DNA of 64,000 nt from assembly GCA_902525355.1 (NCBI GenBank), contig CABZGO010000006.1:1-64000 (forward strand). The letters are read 5' to 3'. This DNA comes from an uncultured Pelagibacteraceae bacterium. Lineage in GTDB: Bacteria; Pseudomonadota; Alphaproteobacteria; Pelagibacterales; Pelagibacteraceae. Both the position numbers and the translations under genes were made by a program. How positions within the stretch are numbered: position 1 is the stretch's first letter; each line of letters starts with the position of its first letter. Below, in pieces: positions 45,110 through 54,367 of the stretch. The notes beneath the pieces were generated by a model. That model was not told the DNA's origin. It saw nothing but the letters and a program-made list of their open reading frames with translations, and made no database searches.

Positions 45110-46561
45110 AATTTCAGAATATTTTTTTAACAGTAAATTTATTTTATGATTTGATTTTGCTGAGCCCAAAATAAATCGATCGGGCCTTACAATAATTGCC
45201 TTCGAATTTATATTTTTTAAGTAGACTGACAATTTCTTAAATTTTTTTGAATTTATGAAAGGATATTTTTTTAAAGCCTTTGTTTTGATATTAGAAGACA
45301 ATATTAAAATTCCTTTTTTTGAAAAATTATCATCTAAACTTATATTTTTGTTTAATTTAAATTGAGGAAATATTTTTCCTCTATTTTTATCCCTTAGGTT
45401 TCCTAAGCCTTTTCCTAGTTTAGGTTTAATTGATTGCATCCTTTTAATACCTTGATTATCAGATTTTATATTGTCAGTTATTTGAATGGACTCAACAGCA
45501 TTTACAAATTCTCCCATCCTCATAGTGGTTTCAATATATTCTTTAACATTGAGAGATCTTTCTGATTGATATGTATTTAAAAGTGTTTCATCAAATTTAT
45601 TTCTTATACAATTGGCAATTTTCCATGCTAAATTTGATGCATCCCTTATCCCAGCACACATTCCTTGACCCATAAATGGAGGCATTAAATGAGCGGCATC
45701 ACCAGCTATAAAAACTCTACCTTTTCGCCATTTTCTAGCAATAGCAGATTCAAATGTATAAATTGTTTTTCTCTCAATAATTGCTTCACTTTTATTTAGC
45801 CAAGGTTTTAGAAAATTCCAAATATAATTTTCTGATAAAACTTTTTTATCACTATGATTTTTCTTAATTGCAAACTCCCATCTTCTACGTCTACCAACAT
45901 TTCTACAATATGTTGCTGGTTGTTTTGGATTTGAATATTGAATTGTTCTATCTGGTAAATTATTTTTTTTCTTTTTCAATATCAGATCAACTACTGCCCA
46001 TTTTTGAGTAAAACCTAAATTATCCATTTTTGTTTTCATTTGTTTTCTAGTTATAGAGTTGGCACCATCACAGCCAATTACATAATTTGACCTTATGAGA
46101 TGCTCATTGTGATTATTAATATTTAAATAAGTTATATCCACATGATTTTTTGAATTTTTAATTTTTATAACTTCGGAATTTTGTTCTATTGAGACTTTTG
46201 TATAATTTTTTAATTTTTTTCTAAGTTTTTTTTCTAGATCAGGTTGATGAAATCTATAACTTGGATACCATCCATTATCAGTAATTTTTTTTGGTCTTGG
46301 CCAATCTAATATTACTTTATTTTTAGAATTAACAAATTTAGTACCTTTATTAATTATAGTATGTTTCAAAAAATCTTTTGTAATTCCTATTGTTTGAAAT
46401 ACTCTCATTATTTCATCATCAAAATGAACTGCTCTAGGTAGTGGGTAAAAACTTTTTTCTTTATCGAGAATTAATATTGAAAAGTCATGCATTGCCAGAA
46501 GGTTTGCTAAGGTTCCACCTGTAGGTCCTAATCCTACTATTGTGACATCAAATTCTTTCAT
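45101..46561 (-). CDS. FAD-dependent aromatic hydroxylase (MhpA/PHBH-like)
   Basis: A 486-residue class A flavoprotein monooxygenase. It has the FAD-binding GLGPTGGTLANLLA, the NAD(P)H/FAD DG motif YVIGCDGANS, and the GD motif FIAGDAAHLMPPFMGQGMCAGIRDASNLAWKI. PLPRAVHFDDEIMRVFQTIG is typical of MhpA-like 3-(3-hydroxyphenyl)propionate hydroxylases. It probably hydroxylates a phenolic acid to a catechol. An extradiol dioxygenase gene lies 15 bases upstream on the same strand, which would open such a catechol ring. Confidence 0.88.
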   Translation of the reverse strand: MKEFDVTIVGLGPTGGTLANLLAMHDFSILILDKEKSFYPLPRAVHFDDEIMRVFQTIGITKDFLKHTIINKGTKFVNSKNKVILDWPRPKKITDNGWYPSYRFHQPDLEKKLRKKLKNYTKVSIEQNSEVIKIKNSKNHVDITYLNINNHNEHLIRSNYVIGCDGANSITRKQMKTKMDNLGFTQKWAVVDLILKKKKNNLPDRTIQYSNPKQPATYCRNVGRRRRWEFAIKKNHSDKKVLSENYIWNFLKPWLNKSEAIIERKTIYTFESAIARKWRKGRVFIAGDAAHLMPPFMGQGMCAGIRDASNLAWKIANCIRNKFDETLLNTYQSERSLNVKEYIETTMRMGEFVNAVESIQITDNIKSDNQGIKRMQSIKPKLGKGLGNLRDKNRGKIFPQFKLNKNISLDDNFSKKGILILSSNIKTKALKKYPFINSKKFKKLSVYLKNINSKAIIVRPDRFILGSAKSNHKINLLLKKYSEILR

Positions 46562-46576
46562 TGATATTTTTAAAAA

Positions 46577-47548
46577 TTATTTTTTTTTTATATTTGAATA
46601 TAACCAAGGACAATCAATTAACAATGGAGCTTGTTTTCCTTGAGAAGCAGTTTCTAGTCTTTTATTTCTAAATTTCATTCTCTCATCATCAGGTAAATAA
46701 AGTCTCTCGTGCCCCCAAAAACTAGGTCCCTCAAATGTTTCAATTGGCTCCCATGTGTCCGGATTAATAATCCTCCCACCCCATCCATTTTCAATAAAAA
46801 ATCCTGAAGGTGTAATTGAATAAAATGAAGTCATATAATCATTGGTATGCCGTCCCATTGTATAAGCAATTGCATTATCCTTGTATTGTAACAAGTCATA
46901 ACCTTGACCTACATCGTCTAGGTTATTGTATTCAACCATAAAATGATGGAAACCAGTTCCACCTGAACCAAATAAAGCTAAACTATGATGTCTGCCGTTA
47001 ACATGAAAAAAGCATAAAGATATTGGAGTATGACTATAATCACTTATCTTGAAACCCATTACATCTCTGTAAAATGGAATTAAATCATCAATATTTTTAA
47101 CATGTACAACTGCATGTCCCATTCCTAGTGCCCCAGTCTTAAATCCTGAAATTGGCCTACCTGGTTTAAAAGGATCTGTATCTAACATAGGCTTATAAAC
47201 GAGTTCAATGCGATTACCTTGTGGGTCGTTAAAATATATTAAATCTTCAACAAAACGTTTGTCAGCAAAAGAAGTCTTTCCATGATTTACTACTATTTTA
47301 TTTTCTTCTAATTTATTTGCAAAAGTTTGAAGATCTTCCTTGTTCTCAACTTCCCATCCTAAAAATCCTAATCCATCTCCTTTTTCACCAGTTATTGTTA
47401 ACCTTTGTTTTTGGTCATCCATTCTAAAAGATAAAATTTCTTTTCCATGGTCTATCTGTTGCATACCAAGGTATTTTTGAGAATATTCTGACCAATCCTC
47501 AAATTTATCTGAATTAACTCCAATATAACTTAAAGCTTTTACCGCCAT
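46577..47548 (-). CDS. Type I extradiol ring-cleavage dioxygenase (two-domain VOC)
   Basis: A 323-residue enzyme with two vicinal-oxygen-chelate domains. The iron ligands of BphC-type dioxygenases are present in the C-terminal domain: H145 (GMGHAVVHV), H202 (GFHHFMVE) and E253 (FFIENGWG). The catalytic second-shell residues match too (RHHSLALF, GRHTNDYMTSFY). It should cleave a 2,3-dihydroxyaryl compound next to its hydroxyls using Fe(II) and O2. With the hydroxylase gene after it and a TRAP binding protein and FAH hydrolase upstream, it forms a ring-degradation set. Confidence 0.88.
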   Translation of the reverse strand: MAVKALSYIGVNSDKFEDWSEYSQKYLGMQQIDHGKEILSFRMDDQKQRLTITGEKGDGLGFLGWEVENKEDLQTFANKLEENKIVVNHGKTSFADKRFVEDLIYFNDPQGNRIELVYKPMLDTDPFKPGRPISGFKTGALGMGHAVVHVKNIDDLIPFYRDVMGFKISDYSHTPISLCFFHVNGRHHSLALFGSGGTGFHHFMVEYNNLDDVGQGYDLLQYKDNAIAYTMGRHTNDYMTSFYSITPSGFFIENGWGGRIINPDTWEPIETFEGPSFWGHERLYLPDDERMKFRNKRLETASQGKQAPLLIDCPWLYSNIKKK

Positions 47549-47573
47549 TTTTTTATTATACTTAATTTTGAAA

Positions 47574-47599
47574 GAGCCCGCTATGAAATTAGCGGGCTC
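47574..47599 (-). terminator. GC-rich hairpin after the TRAP binding-protein gene
   Basis: A perfect 10-base-pair inverted repeat, GAGCCCGCTA / TAGCGGGCTC with a 6-base loop, 11 bases after the dctP stop. It is strikingly G+C-rich for this genome. The following CTCTTTC is only a partial T run. It should reduce read-through from dctP into the dioxygenase and hydroxylase genes or stabilise the dctP mRNA end. Confidence 0.75.
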
Positions 47600-47610
47600 G
47601 AATTTAACTA

Positions 47611-48624
47611 TTAACCATCTATTTTAGAAATTACTTCTCTTGCTCTTTTTAATACAGCATCTCCATCAAGACCTTTACCTTTCATTTCTGCTAACCAGTC
47701 AGATTCGATTGGAGCCAATATTTTTTTGTATTCAGCTAAAACTGAGTCTGATGCAACAGTTATCTCGTGTCCTGGAGTATTTTCTACTTGAACTCTCATC
47801 TTGGCATTCTGAGTATCAATTAAATTAGATGCCCAATCGCCAAACCATTGACCAGAATGTTTATCAACACATCCTTTTGCTGCTGAAGAAAGACCGTTAT
47901 ATTTCCCCTCATTCATTATTAGTCCAAATGTAGCGTTAGTAATGTTAACTTCTGTGTGATATTTAGTGACATCAAATAATCTAAATGAACCAATTGCAGT
48001 ATACGGGAACGGTGTTCCATCTATAACACCTTTATTTAAGGCTTCTGAAGTCCCTGGTGCTGGTACTTTAACTCCAGTTGCTCCTAAAGTTTTAAGAATA
48101 GTTCCCGCTATTTTGCTTGGAACTCTCATTTTTTTACCTTTAAAGTCTGCGGGCTCAACTACTTTAGTATCCTTCATATGGATTTGATATCCTGGGTTCG
48201 AATGAAGTCCTATCAATTTAATTCCTGCCATTTCTTTATCTAGGTAGCCTTCTTCAAAAAGAGTATTTAAAGCTCTAGATCCAGCTTTTGAAGTTTTGGT
48301 CAAGAATGGTAGTTCTACAACTGAACTTAATGGAAATTGACCACCAATATATCCAAGAACTGTCCAAGATATATCTGCAACACCTGAGGTTACTATATCA
48401 TATTGTTTGGGAGGACTTCCTAATACTCCTCCTGCATACATTTTTACGTTTAAAGCACCATTTGAACATTTGTTAACTTTATCTGCCCAAGCAGCTAAAA
48501 TTTTACTTGCTATAAATGCTTTTGGTGGTTCAAAAGTTGCTAACTTTAATTCTGTAGCTGATGCCGTGCTAATAATGCTTAAGGAAAAAATTCCTATAAC
48601 AAAACCAATTATTTTTTTTTTCAT
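47611..48624 (-). CDS. dctP: TRAP transporter substrate-binding protein (aromatic module)
   Basis: A 337-residue DctP receptor with a signal peptide ending near residue 23 (STASA before TELKLATFE). Family core: KMYAGGVLGSPPKQYDIV, KKMRVPSKIAGTILKTLGA with the carboxylate-binding arginine, and TPFPYTAIGSFRLFDVTKYH. AGAGGGG precedes the ATG. The membrane genes dctQM are not downstream but on the other strand at 49594-51392, beyond an FAH gene. The neighbourhood suggests an aromatic or aryl-derived acid as ligand (inference). Confidence 0.9.
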   Translation of the reverse strand: MKKKIIGFVIGIFSLSIISTASATELKLATFEPPKAFIASKILAAWADKVNKCSNGALNVKMYAGGVLGSPPKQYDIVTSGVADISWTVLGYIGGQFPLSSVVELPFLTKTSKAGSRALNTLFEEGYLDKEMAGIKLIGLHSNPGYQIHMKDTKVVEPADFKGKKMRVPSKIAGTILKTLGATGVKVPAPGTSEALNKGVIDGTPFPYTAIGSFRLFDVTKYHTEVNITNATFGLIMNEGKYNGLSSAAKGCVDKHSGQWFGDWASNLIDTQNAKMRVQVENTPGHEITVASDSVLAEYKKILAPIESDWLAEMKGKGLDGDAVLKRAREVISKIDG

Positions 48625-48674
48625 GTTAATCCCCTCTTATTATTAAATAATTAAAAGAAAGTTTAACTTGAAAA

Positions 48675-49526
48675 TTAGATTATTTCATCCTTAATTGTAT
48701 TAGATAAAGTGCCAATTTCCGTAATTTCTATTTCAACATTATCGCCAGGCCTCATAAATATTGGCGGATTTCTTTTAAACCCTACTCCACCTGGCGTACC
48801 AGTAACAAGCACATCACCAGCTCTCCAAGCCATCGCTTTAGAGACATAAGAAATTAAAATTGGAATATCAAAAATAAGCTGACTTAATTTTGCATTTTGC
48901 ATCACTTCACCATTCAATCTTGTTTCAATAGTTAGTTTTTTATAATCTTTAATATCTTCTGCTAAAACCATATGTGGACCAAAACTTCCTGTTTTTTCAA
49001 AGTTTTTACCCATTCCGAATTGTCTAGTATGTCTCTGCCATTCTCTGATTGTGCTTTCATTATAACAAGAGTACCCAATAATATTTTTTAAAGCATTCTC
49101 AGGTTTGATATGTTTGCCACCTTCGCCCATAATTACTGCCATTTCACCCTCAAAATCTAAACTTTGTGAGACAACGGGTCTTTGAATTGGTTGCAGGTGC
49201 GCAGTTTGACTCTCTGGAAATCGATGAAATATTACTGGATTTTCTTCTACTGTTCTGTTGGTTTCTTTAACATGTTCGCTATAATTTAAACCTACACAGA
49301 TAATTTTTCCAGGGTTTGGGATTAATGGTAAATACTCAATTTCTGAAATATTAATATTACCTGGATTGTTCTTTGCATAAGATTTTGCTTCTTCAATTCC
49401 TTGGTTTGAAATTAAATCTTTTAAAGAGTTTGAGTCCGAAACTTTTCCAGTCAGATCTGTAATTTTATCATCACTTATAACACCGAACTTATGTTGTTCA
49501 TTGTGTTTAAAAGAAATAAATTTCAT
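48675..49526 (-). CDS. Fumarylacetoacetate hydrolase-family protein
   Basis: A 283-residue FAH-fold hydrolase/isomerase. It has IICVGLNYSEHVKETNRTVEENPVIF, the metal-binding acidic set in SLDFEGEMAVIMG with the two Glu/Asp ligands, and DVLVTGTPGGVGFKRNPP. Family members hydrolyse or decarboxylate ring-cleavage products such as fumarylpyruvate or 5-carboxymethyl-2-oxohex-3-ene-dioate. Sitting between a TRAP system and an extradiol dioxygenase, it probably acts after ring opening. About 50 bases separate it from dctP on the same strand. Confidence 0.88.
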   Translation of the reverse strand: MKFISFKHNEQHKFGVISDDKITDLTGKVSDSNSLKDLISNQGIEEAKSYAKNNPGNINISEIEYLPLIPNPGKIICVGLNYSEHVKETNRTVEENPVIFHRFPESQTAHLQPIQRPVVSQSLDFEGEMAVIMGEGGKHIKPENALKNIIGYSCYNESTIREWQRHTRQFGMGKNFEKTGSFGPHMVLAEDIKDYKKLTIETRLNGEVMQNAKLSQLIFDIPILISYVSKAMAWRAGDVLVTGTPGGVGFKRNPPIFMRPGDNVEIEITEIGTLSNTIKDEII

Positions 49527-49593
49527 AATTAATACTTTCTATTTTTGAAACTACTTATATGTTAATGTTTAAATAATTTGAAGCAAGATTTTT

Positions 49594-50082
49594 ATGATTT
49601 CTAAAGTCAGTAGAGTTTTTGATTATTCAGCAATAGCTTCAGGTCTTATTTTATTTTTATTAGCTGTATTAACTTTTTGTGACGTATTTGGAAGACGGTT
49701 TTTAAACTCTCCAGTAACAGGTACAATAGAGTTAGTTGAAATAGGAATGGCATTAGTAGCTTTCCTTGCAATGCCAAGAGCATTTTATTTAAATGCTAAT
49801 GTTTCAGCAGATTTTATAAATAATTTAAATTTGGGTATATTTAAAACTTATTTAGTAATTTTAAAATTTGTTTTAATGATAACGATTATGTCTTTGATGG
49901 CATACTCAACTACTTTAACATCATATAAATTTATGAACAATCAAAGAGTAACGATTGACTTAGAGCTTTATTTTTATCCTTTTTATTTCATATGCTCTAT
50001 TGGGATGTGGTTGAGTGTATTTGCTATCATCATATGGTTTATTAAAACTATTTTTAAAAATAACTCATCTGAGAATTTATAA
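49594..50082 (+). CDS. dctQ: TRAP transporter small membrane subunit
   Basis: A 162-residue DctQ-type protein with four hydrophobic segments. FCDVFGRRFLNSPVTGTIELVEIGMALVAFLAMPRAF is the family signature region. It is divergent from the FAH gene (67 bases) and its stop shares a base with the dctM start. The cognate receptor is probably DctP at 47611-48624 on the opposite strand. Confidence 0.88.
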   Translation: MISKVSRVFDYSAIASGLILFLLAVLTFCDVFGRRFLNSPVTGTIELVEIGMALVAFLAMPRAFYLNANVSADFINNLNLGIFKTYLVILKFVLMITIMSLMAYSTTLTSYKFMNNQRVTIDLELYFYPFYFICSIGMWLSVFAIIIWFIKTIFKNNSSENL

Positions 50083-51392
50083 TGGGACTAGAAGCTGTAA
50101 TTAATGGTGGATTGTCTTTTGCTGCTGTATTAATTTTGATGGTGTTAAATGTACCAATTGGAATTGCAATGTTGGTAGTTGGTTTTACTGGCTTTGCAAT
50201 GATTTCAGGATTTGATCCTGCAATATTTGTTTTAGGAACTGCTCCTTTTGATGCTGTCTCAAAATATACATTATCAGTGTTACCTTTATTTGTTCTAATG
50301 GGAAATCTTGCCAACAGTTCAAATTTATCAAGAAATTTATATGACGCAGCCTATGCAATAGTAGGTCATTACAAAGGTGGTTTAGCAATGTCTACGGTGG
50401 GAGCATGTGCGGGATTTGGAATGATTTGCGGATCTTCAATTGCAACGGCTGCAACGATGTCTCAAATGGCCGGCCCCGAAATGAGAAGACATGGTTATAG
50501 TGATGCATTAATAAGTGGATCAATTGCATCTGGCGGAACACTTGGAATAATAATTCCTCCTAGTGTTATTTTAGTGATATATGCTTATTTAACAGAACAA
50601 TCTGTTCAAGAATTATTCTTTGCAGCGCTTATACCTGGAATAATAGCGGTAGTTCTGTATATGATGGCTATTAGAATTTATCTTTTAATTTATCCGTCAC
50701 AAGGTGGTTATGGAACAAAAATGCCTTTGAAGGAACGAATTTCAGCATTATCAAAAGTTTTTCCAATTTTTTTAATATTTACAATTATGATGGGTGGACT
50801 TTATCTAGGTTTTTTCACAGCGACAGAAAGTGCTGCTGTAGGTGTAATATTAGTTTTAATATTTATTTTTTTTAGAGGTCAATTAAAATTAAGATTATTG
50901 AAAGATGCTTTATGGACCACTATAAAAACTGTTGGTTCTTTGTATTTAATTGTTATTGGTGCAAGTATATTTAATTATCTTATAACTGTCACACAATTAC
51001 CTTTTGCAGTTGTTGATTTTATAAATTATCTTGAGCTTACTCCATTAGGAATAATTTTAGTAATTTGTGCAATTTATTTAGTTCTTGGTACTGTAATGGA
51101 CTCTTTGGCAATGTTATTTTTAACTATTCCAGTATTTTATCCTGTAATTGTAGATGCTGGAATTGATCCAGTATGGTTTGGTATATTTGCAGTAATAGTT
51201 GTTGAATTTGGATTGATTTCACCTCCTGTAGGAATGAATTTATTTGTTATTAAAGGTGTAATGCAAAAAACACCTTTACAAACTATTTGGTTTGGGACAC
51301 TTCCATTTTTAATGACTGATGTAATTAGACTCGCTTTAATTATTTCTTTTCCTGCAATTTGTTTGTATTTGCCTAGTCTGATGGCTCAATAG
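50082..51392 (+). CDS. dctM: TRAP transporter large membrane subunit
   Basis: A 436-residue DctM with about 12 membrane segments: VLPLFVLMGNLANSSNLSRNLYDAAYAIVGHYKGGLAMSTV, GSSIATAATMSQMAGPEM, GTLGIIIPPSVILVIYA, and LISPPVGMNLFVIKG. It provides the ion-coupled path for the substrate bound by the nearby DctP. Its last 20 bases overlap the track version of the convergent small membrane gene. No separate terminator is visible. Confidence 0.92.
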   Translation: MGLEAVINGGLSFAAVLILMVLNVPIGIAMLVVGFTGFAMISGFDPAIFVLGTAPFDAVSKYTLSVLPLFVLMGNLANSSNLSRNLYDAAYAIVGHYKGGLAMSTVGACAGFGMICGSSIATAATMSQMAGPEMRRHGYSDALISGSIASGGTLGIIIPPSVILVIYAYLTEQSVQELFFAALIPGIIAVVLYMMAIRIYLLIYPSQGGYGTKMPLKERISALSKVFPIFLIFTIMMGGLYLGFFTATESAAVGVILVLIFIFFRGQLKLRLLKDALWTTIKTVGSLYLIVIGASIFNYLITVTQLPFAVVDFINYLELTPLGIILVICAIYLVLGTVMDSLAMLFLTIPVFYPVIVDAGIDPVWFGIFAVIVVEFGLISPPVGMNLFVIKGVMQKTPLQTIWFGTLPFLMTDVIRLALIISFPAICLYLPSLMAQ

Positions 51393-51711
51393 TATTTTTT
51401 ATTTTTTTTATATAATTAAAATAAATAAAGCCAAAAACTGCACCTACAATCATTAAAATATATTGATAAAATTTTAATAATACAAACACTATTGGCAGTT
51501 CTTTACCTGGATTCTGGGCATAAAAATTATCTGTACCATCTTTATATAAATCCATTGGACCTAAAGTTGCATACAAACCAAAGATAAATATATAAATACA
51601 GGGCAATAAAGAAATAATTAATAAAATTCTATTTCCACGAATTAATTTTATTAAATTTGCAGATACTCCGACTGAAACTAGACAAATTAGCGACAATATT
51701 AAAGGGTTCAT
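51373..51711 (-). CDS. Small membrane protein, unknown, last gene of the mtnP operon
   Basis: The track begins with TTG at 51717, but the ATG at 51711 overlaps the sulfatase stop as TAATG, which is the pattern used throughout this operon. That gives 112 residues with three hydrophobic segments (about residues 3-22, 28-48 and 83-103). FGLYATLGPMDLYKDGTDNFYAQNPGK forms the main extramembrane loop. I recognise no family. It is the fifth gene after mtnP, the PhyH gene, mtnA and the sulfatase. Confidence 0.65.
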   Translation of the reverse strand: MNPLILSLICLVSVGVSANLIKLIRGNRILLIISLLPCIYIFIFGLYATLGPMDLYKDGTDNFYAQNPGKELPIVFVLLKFYQYILMIVGAVFGFIYFNYIKKIKNTIEPSD

Positions 51712-53294
51712 TACCAAACTCCTATCATAATTCCATCATCTTTTGTATAATCTCTTTCTTTTAAAACAAATTCATCTGTTGCTGCAACCCTATTTTTTCT
51801 ATCGGTAATTCTTTTAAGTAGAATATCCTTCATTTCATCAATAATTTTTTTATGATCTGGTGATTGTCCTAAATCATTGAATTCATCTGGATCATTTTTT
51901 AAATCAAATAATTGAGATGGGAAACCTTTGTAATAAATATACTTCCATCTATCATTTCTTATCATATATGCTCTTGCATCTGATGCTCCTATATTAAGAA
52001 TTTTTCTTGCTTCATTAAATGAGTAATCTATTTCACTAAACACACTGTTTTTCCAATTAGGGGCTTCATTTCCTCTTATAATTGGTAGCAATGATTGACC
52101 CTCAAGACGATGTTTGCTTACTTTACTATCTACAGATTCCAAAAAAGTTGGGAGTAAGTCTATAGCCTCCACAAACCTTTTTTCTCTTACTCCCCTGTTA
52201 TTATCTGACAAATTGCTTGGATCATAAATTATCATTGGAACTTTAACAATTTGTTCATGAAAAAGCTCTTTTTCTCCTAGCCAATGATCGCCCTGATAGT
52301 CACCATGATCTGATGTAAAAACTATCATTGTATTCTTCATATAATTTTTTTCTTTAAGAAAATTAAATAGTCTTCCAAGATTATCATCTATTTGCTTTAT
52401 CAATCCCATGTATCCTGAAAGAACAGTGTTTCTCACTTCTTCTCTTGAAAAAGTTTTTGAAATATTATTTTCCATGAAAGCTTTATAGACTGGATGATTT
52501 ATTTCTTTTTCAGCATCACTTCTATGAACTGGTAAAAATTGATTTGAGGAGTACATATTATGATAAGGGGCAGGAGCAATGTATGGCCAATGTGGTTTAA
52601 TATATGATAAATGTAAAAACCAAGCCCCCTCTCCACTTTCTTGAATAAATTCCATTGATCTATTTGTCATAAATGCAGTTTCAGAATGTTCTTCTTTAAC
52701 TCTTGCTGGTTTATTTGAATTTCTTAACCTCCACCCACTCAAAATATTTCCATTTTCATCCTCTGATGAATTTGCCCAACTATCCCAGGGATTATCACCC
52801 TCATATCCAAGTTTGTTTAACCAATCATTGTAAGATAGTTTTTTAGTTGAATTTTTAATGTGGTTATTAGGATGAAGTCCGTCATCTCTCTCATAAGGAT
52901 CAAATCCTGGTTCACTAACCGTCAGACCTATTTCTGTATCTTTTGAAATTCCAAGTCTATTCATTCCTTCTATATCGGGTCTCATATGTGTTTTACCAAC
53001 AACTCCAGTCCTAATTCCGGATTGCCTCAGATAATCTCCAATAGTTAATTCACCGATTGGTAAGGGTATTTGGTTCCAAGTTGATCCATGGCTAAATACT
53101 GTTCTTCCTGTATAATAAGATGCCCTTGATGGGCCACAAACAGGAGCTTGAACATAAGCCGACTCAAATATAACTCCTTTTTTTGCTAAACCGTCTATGT
53201 GAGGTGTTTTAAGGTGCGGATGACCATAACAAGAAAGATAATCAAATCTAAGTTGATCAGCCATTATAAATAAAATATTTTTAACTTTATTCAT
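51711..53294 (-). CDS. Type I sulfatase / phosphonate monoester hydrolase-like enzyme
   Basis: A 527-residue alkaline-phosphatase-superfamily hydrolase. The formylglycine motif is C53-GPSR (CxPSR), so a maturation enzyme must convert the cysteine. Metal-binding DQ at residues 13-14 and SDHGDYQGDH are kept. IAPAPYHNMY, SGYMGLIKQIDDNLGRLF and the overall layout resemble phosphonate monoester hydrolases and arylsulfatases more than choline sulfatase. No signal peptide is visible, so it acts in the cytoplasm. It lies between mtnA and a membrane protein in a five-gene operon, with 1-base overlaps on both sides, which is an unexpected place for a sulfatase. Confidence 0.85.
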   Translation of the reverse strand: MNKVKNILFIMADQLRFDYLSCYGHPHLKTPHIDGLAKKGVIFESAYVQAPVCGPSRASYYTGRTVFSHGSTWNQIPLPIGELTIGDYLRQSGIRTGVVGKTHMRPDIEGMNRLGISKDTEIGLTVSEPGFDPYERDDGLHPNNHIKNSTKKLSYNDWLNKLGYEGDNPWDSWANSSEDENGNILSGWRLRNSNKPARVKEEHSETAFMTNRSMEFIQESGEGAWFLHLSYIKPHWPYIAPAPYHNMYSSNQFLPVHRSDAEKEINHPVYKAFMENNISKTFSREEVRNTVLSGYMGLIKQIDDNLGRLFNFLKEKNYMKNTMIVFTSDHGDYQGDHWLGEKELFHEQIVKVPMIIYDPSNLSDNNRGVREKRFVEAIDLLPTFLESVDSKVSKHRLEGQSLLPIIRGNEAPNWKNSVFSEIDYSFNEARKILNIGASDARAYMIRNDRWKYIYYKGFPSQLFDLKNDPDEFNDLGQSPDHKKIIDEMKDILLKRITDRKNRVAATDEFVLKERDYTKDDGIMIGVW

Positions 53295-54367
53295 TATCTA
53301 TTAAACATTTGATTTATACCAACAGTTGATGCCTGACATATACCTTTCTCAGTAATTAAGCCTGTTACATATTTTGCTGGAGTTATGTCAAATGCCAAAT
53401 TCATCGATTTACTGTTTTCAGGATAGATTAAAACTTTCTTGATATTATTTTTATCGTCTTTTCCTTCTATATGGGATAGTTCCTCAGAATTTCTTTCTTC
53501 AATAGGTATCTTATTATAATCTTTAGTTTCCCAATCAATTGTGGAGCTTGGTAAAGCCACATAAAAGGGCACATTATTATCATGTGCTGCTAATGCTTTT
53601 AAATATGTACCAATTTTATTACAAACATCTCCAGTTGATAAAGTCCTGTCAGTTCCAACTATGCACATATCAACCTGACCTCTTTGCATTAAAATACCAC
53701 CAGTATTATCTGTAATAATTGTATTTGGTATACCCTCTTCATTTAATTCAAATGAAGTAAGATTTGCTCCTTGATTTCTTGGTCTTGTTTCATCGACCCA
53801 TACATGAATTGGTATTCCTTTTCTATGTGCTTGATAAATTGGTGATGTTGCTGTCCCCCAATCTATAGTTGCTAACCAACCTGCATTACAATGAGTTAAG
53901 ATATTAACAGTTTTATTGTCTTTATTAAAAATTTCTTGAATTATTTTAAGCCCATTAAATCCTATATTCTCACAAAATTTGACATCTTCATCACATATTA
54001 ATTTTGCTTCTTTTAATGCCACATCCAATAACTTATCAGACTTCACAAATGATAATTTATTATTCATTCTATGAATTGCCCATTGTAAGTTTATAGCTGT
54101 AGGTCTTGAATTAACTAATTCTTCTGAACTTTTTTTAATGAAATCTAAATTTTTATTTTCTTGTATTGCCAACACTATTCCATAAGCAGCAGTTACACCA
54201 ATAAGAGGTGCTCCTCTTACCTCCATAGTTTTTATTGCTTTTACTGCATCTTTTATTGTCTTCAAATCTTTAATAATAAACTGATGTGGAAGTTTGGTTT
54301 GATCAATTATTTTTACTACATTATTTTCATACCAAATTGTTCTATATTTTTTTCCATTTATTTTCAT
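53294..54367 (-). CDS. mtnA: S-methyl-5-thioribose-1-phosphate isomerase
   Basis: MtnA (357 residues) opens methylthioribose 1-phosphate to methylthioribulose 1-phosphate. It shows VRGAPLIGVTAAYGIVLA, the catalytic cysteine in THCNAGWLAT, WVDETRPRNQGANLT, and the catalytic Asp in IVGTDRTLSTGDVCNKIGTY. C-terminal FDITPAKYVTGLITEKGI matches the family. It is adjacent to the PhyH gene (0 bases) and overlaps the sulfatase start by 1 base. MtnP, the enzyme before it in the pathway, is two genes upstream. Confidence 0.95.
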   Translation of the reverse strand: MKINGKKYRTIWYENNVVKIIDQTKLPHQFIIKDLKTIKDAVKAIKTMEVRGAPLIGVTAAYGIVLAIQENKNLDFIKKSSEELVNSRPTAINLQWAIHRMNNKLSFVKSDKLLDVALKEAKLICDEDVKFCENIGFNGLKIIQEIFNKDNKTVNILTHCNAGWLATIDWGTATSPIYQAHRKGIPIHVWVDETRPRNQGANLTSFELNEEGIPNTIITDNTGGILMQRGQVDMCIVGTDRTLSTGDVCNKIGTYLKALAAHDNNVPFYVALPSSTIDWETKDYNKIPIEERNSEELSHIEGKDDKNNIKKVLIYPENSKSMNLAFDITPAKYVTGLITEKGICQASTVGINQMFNR

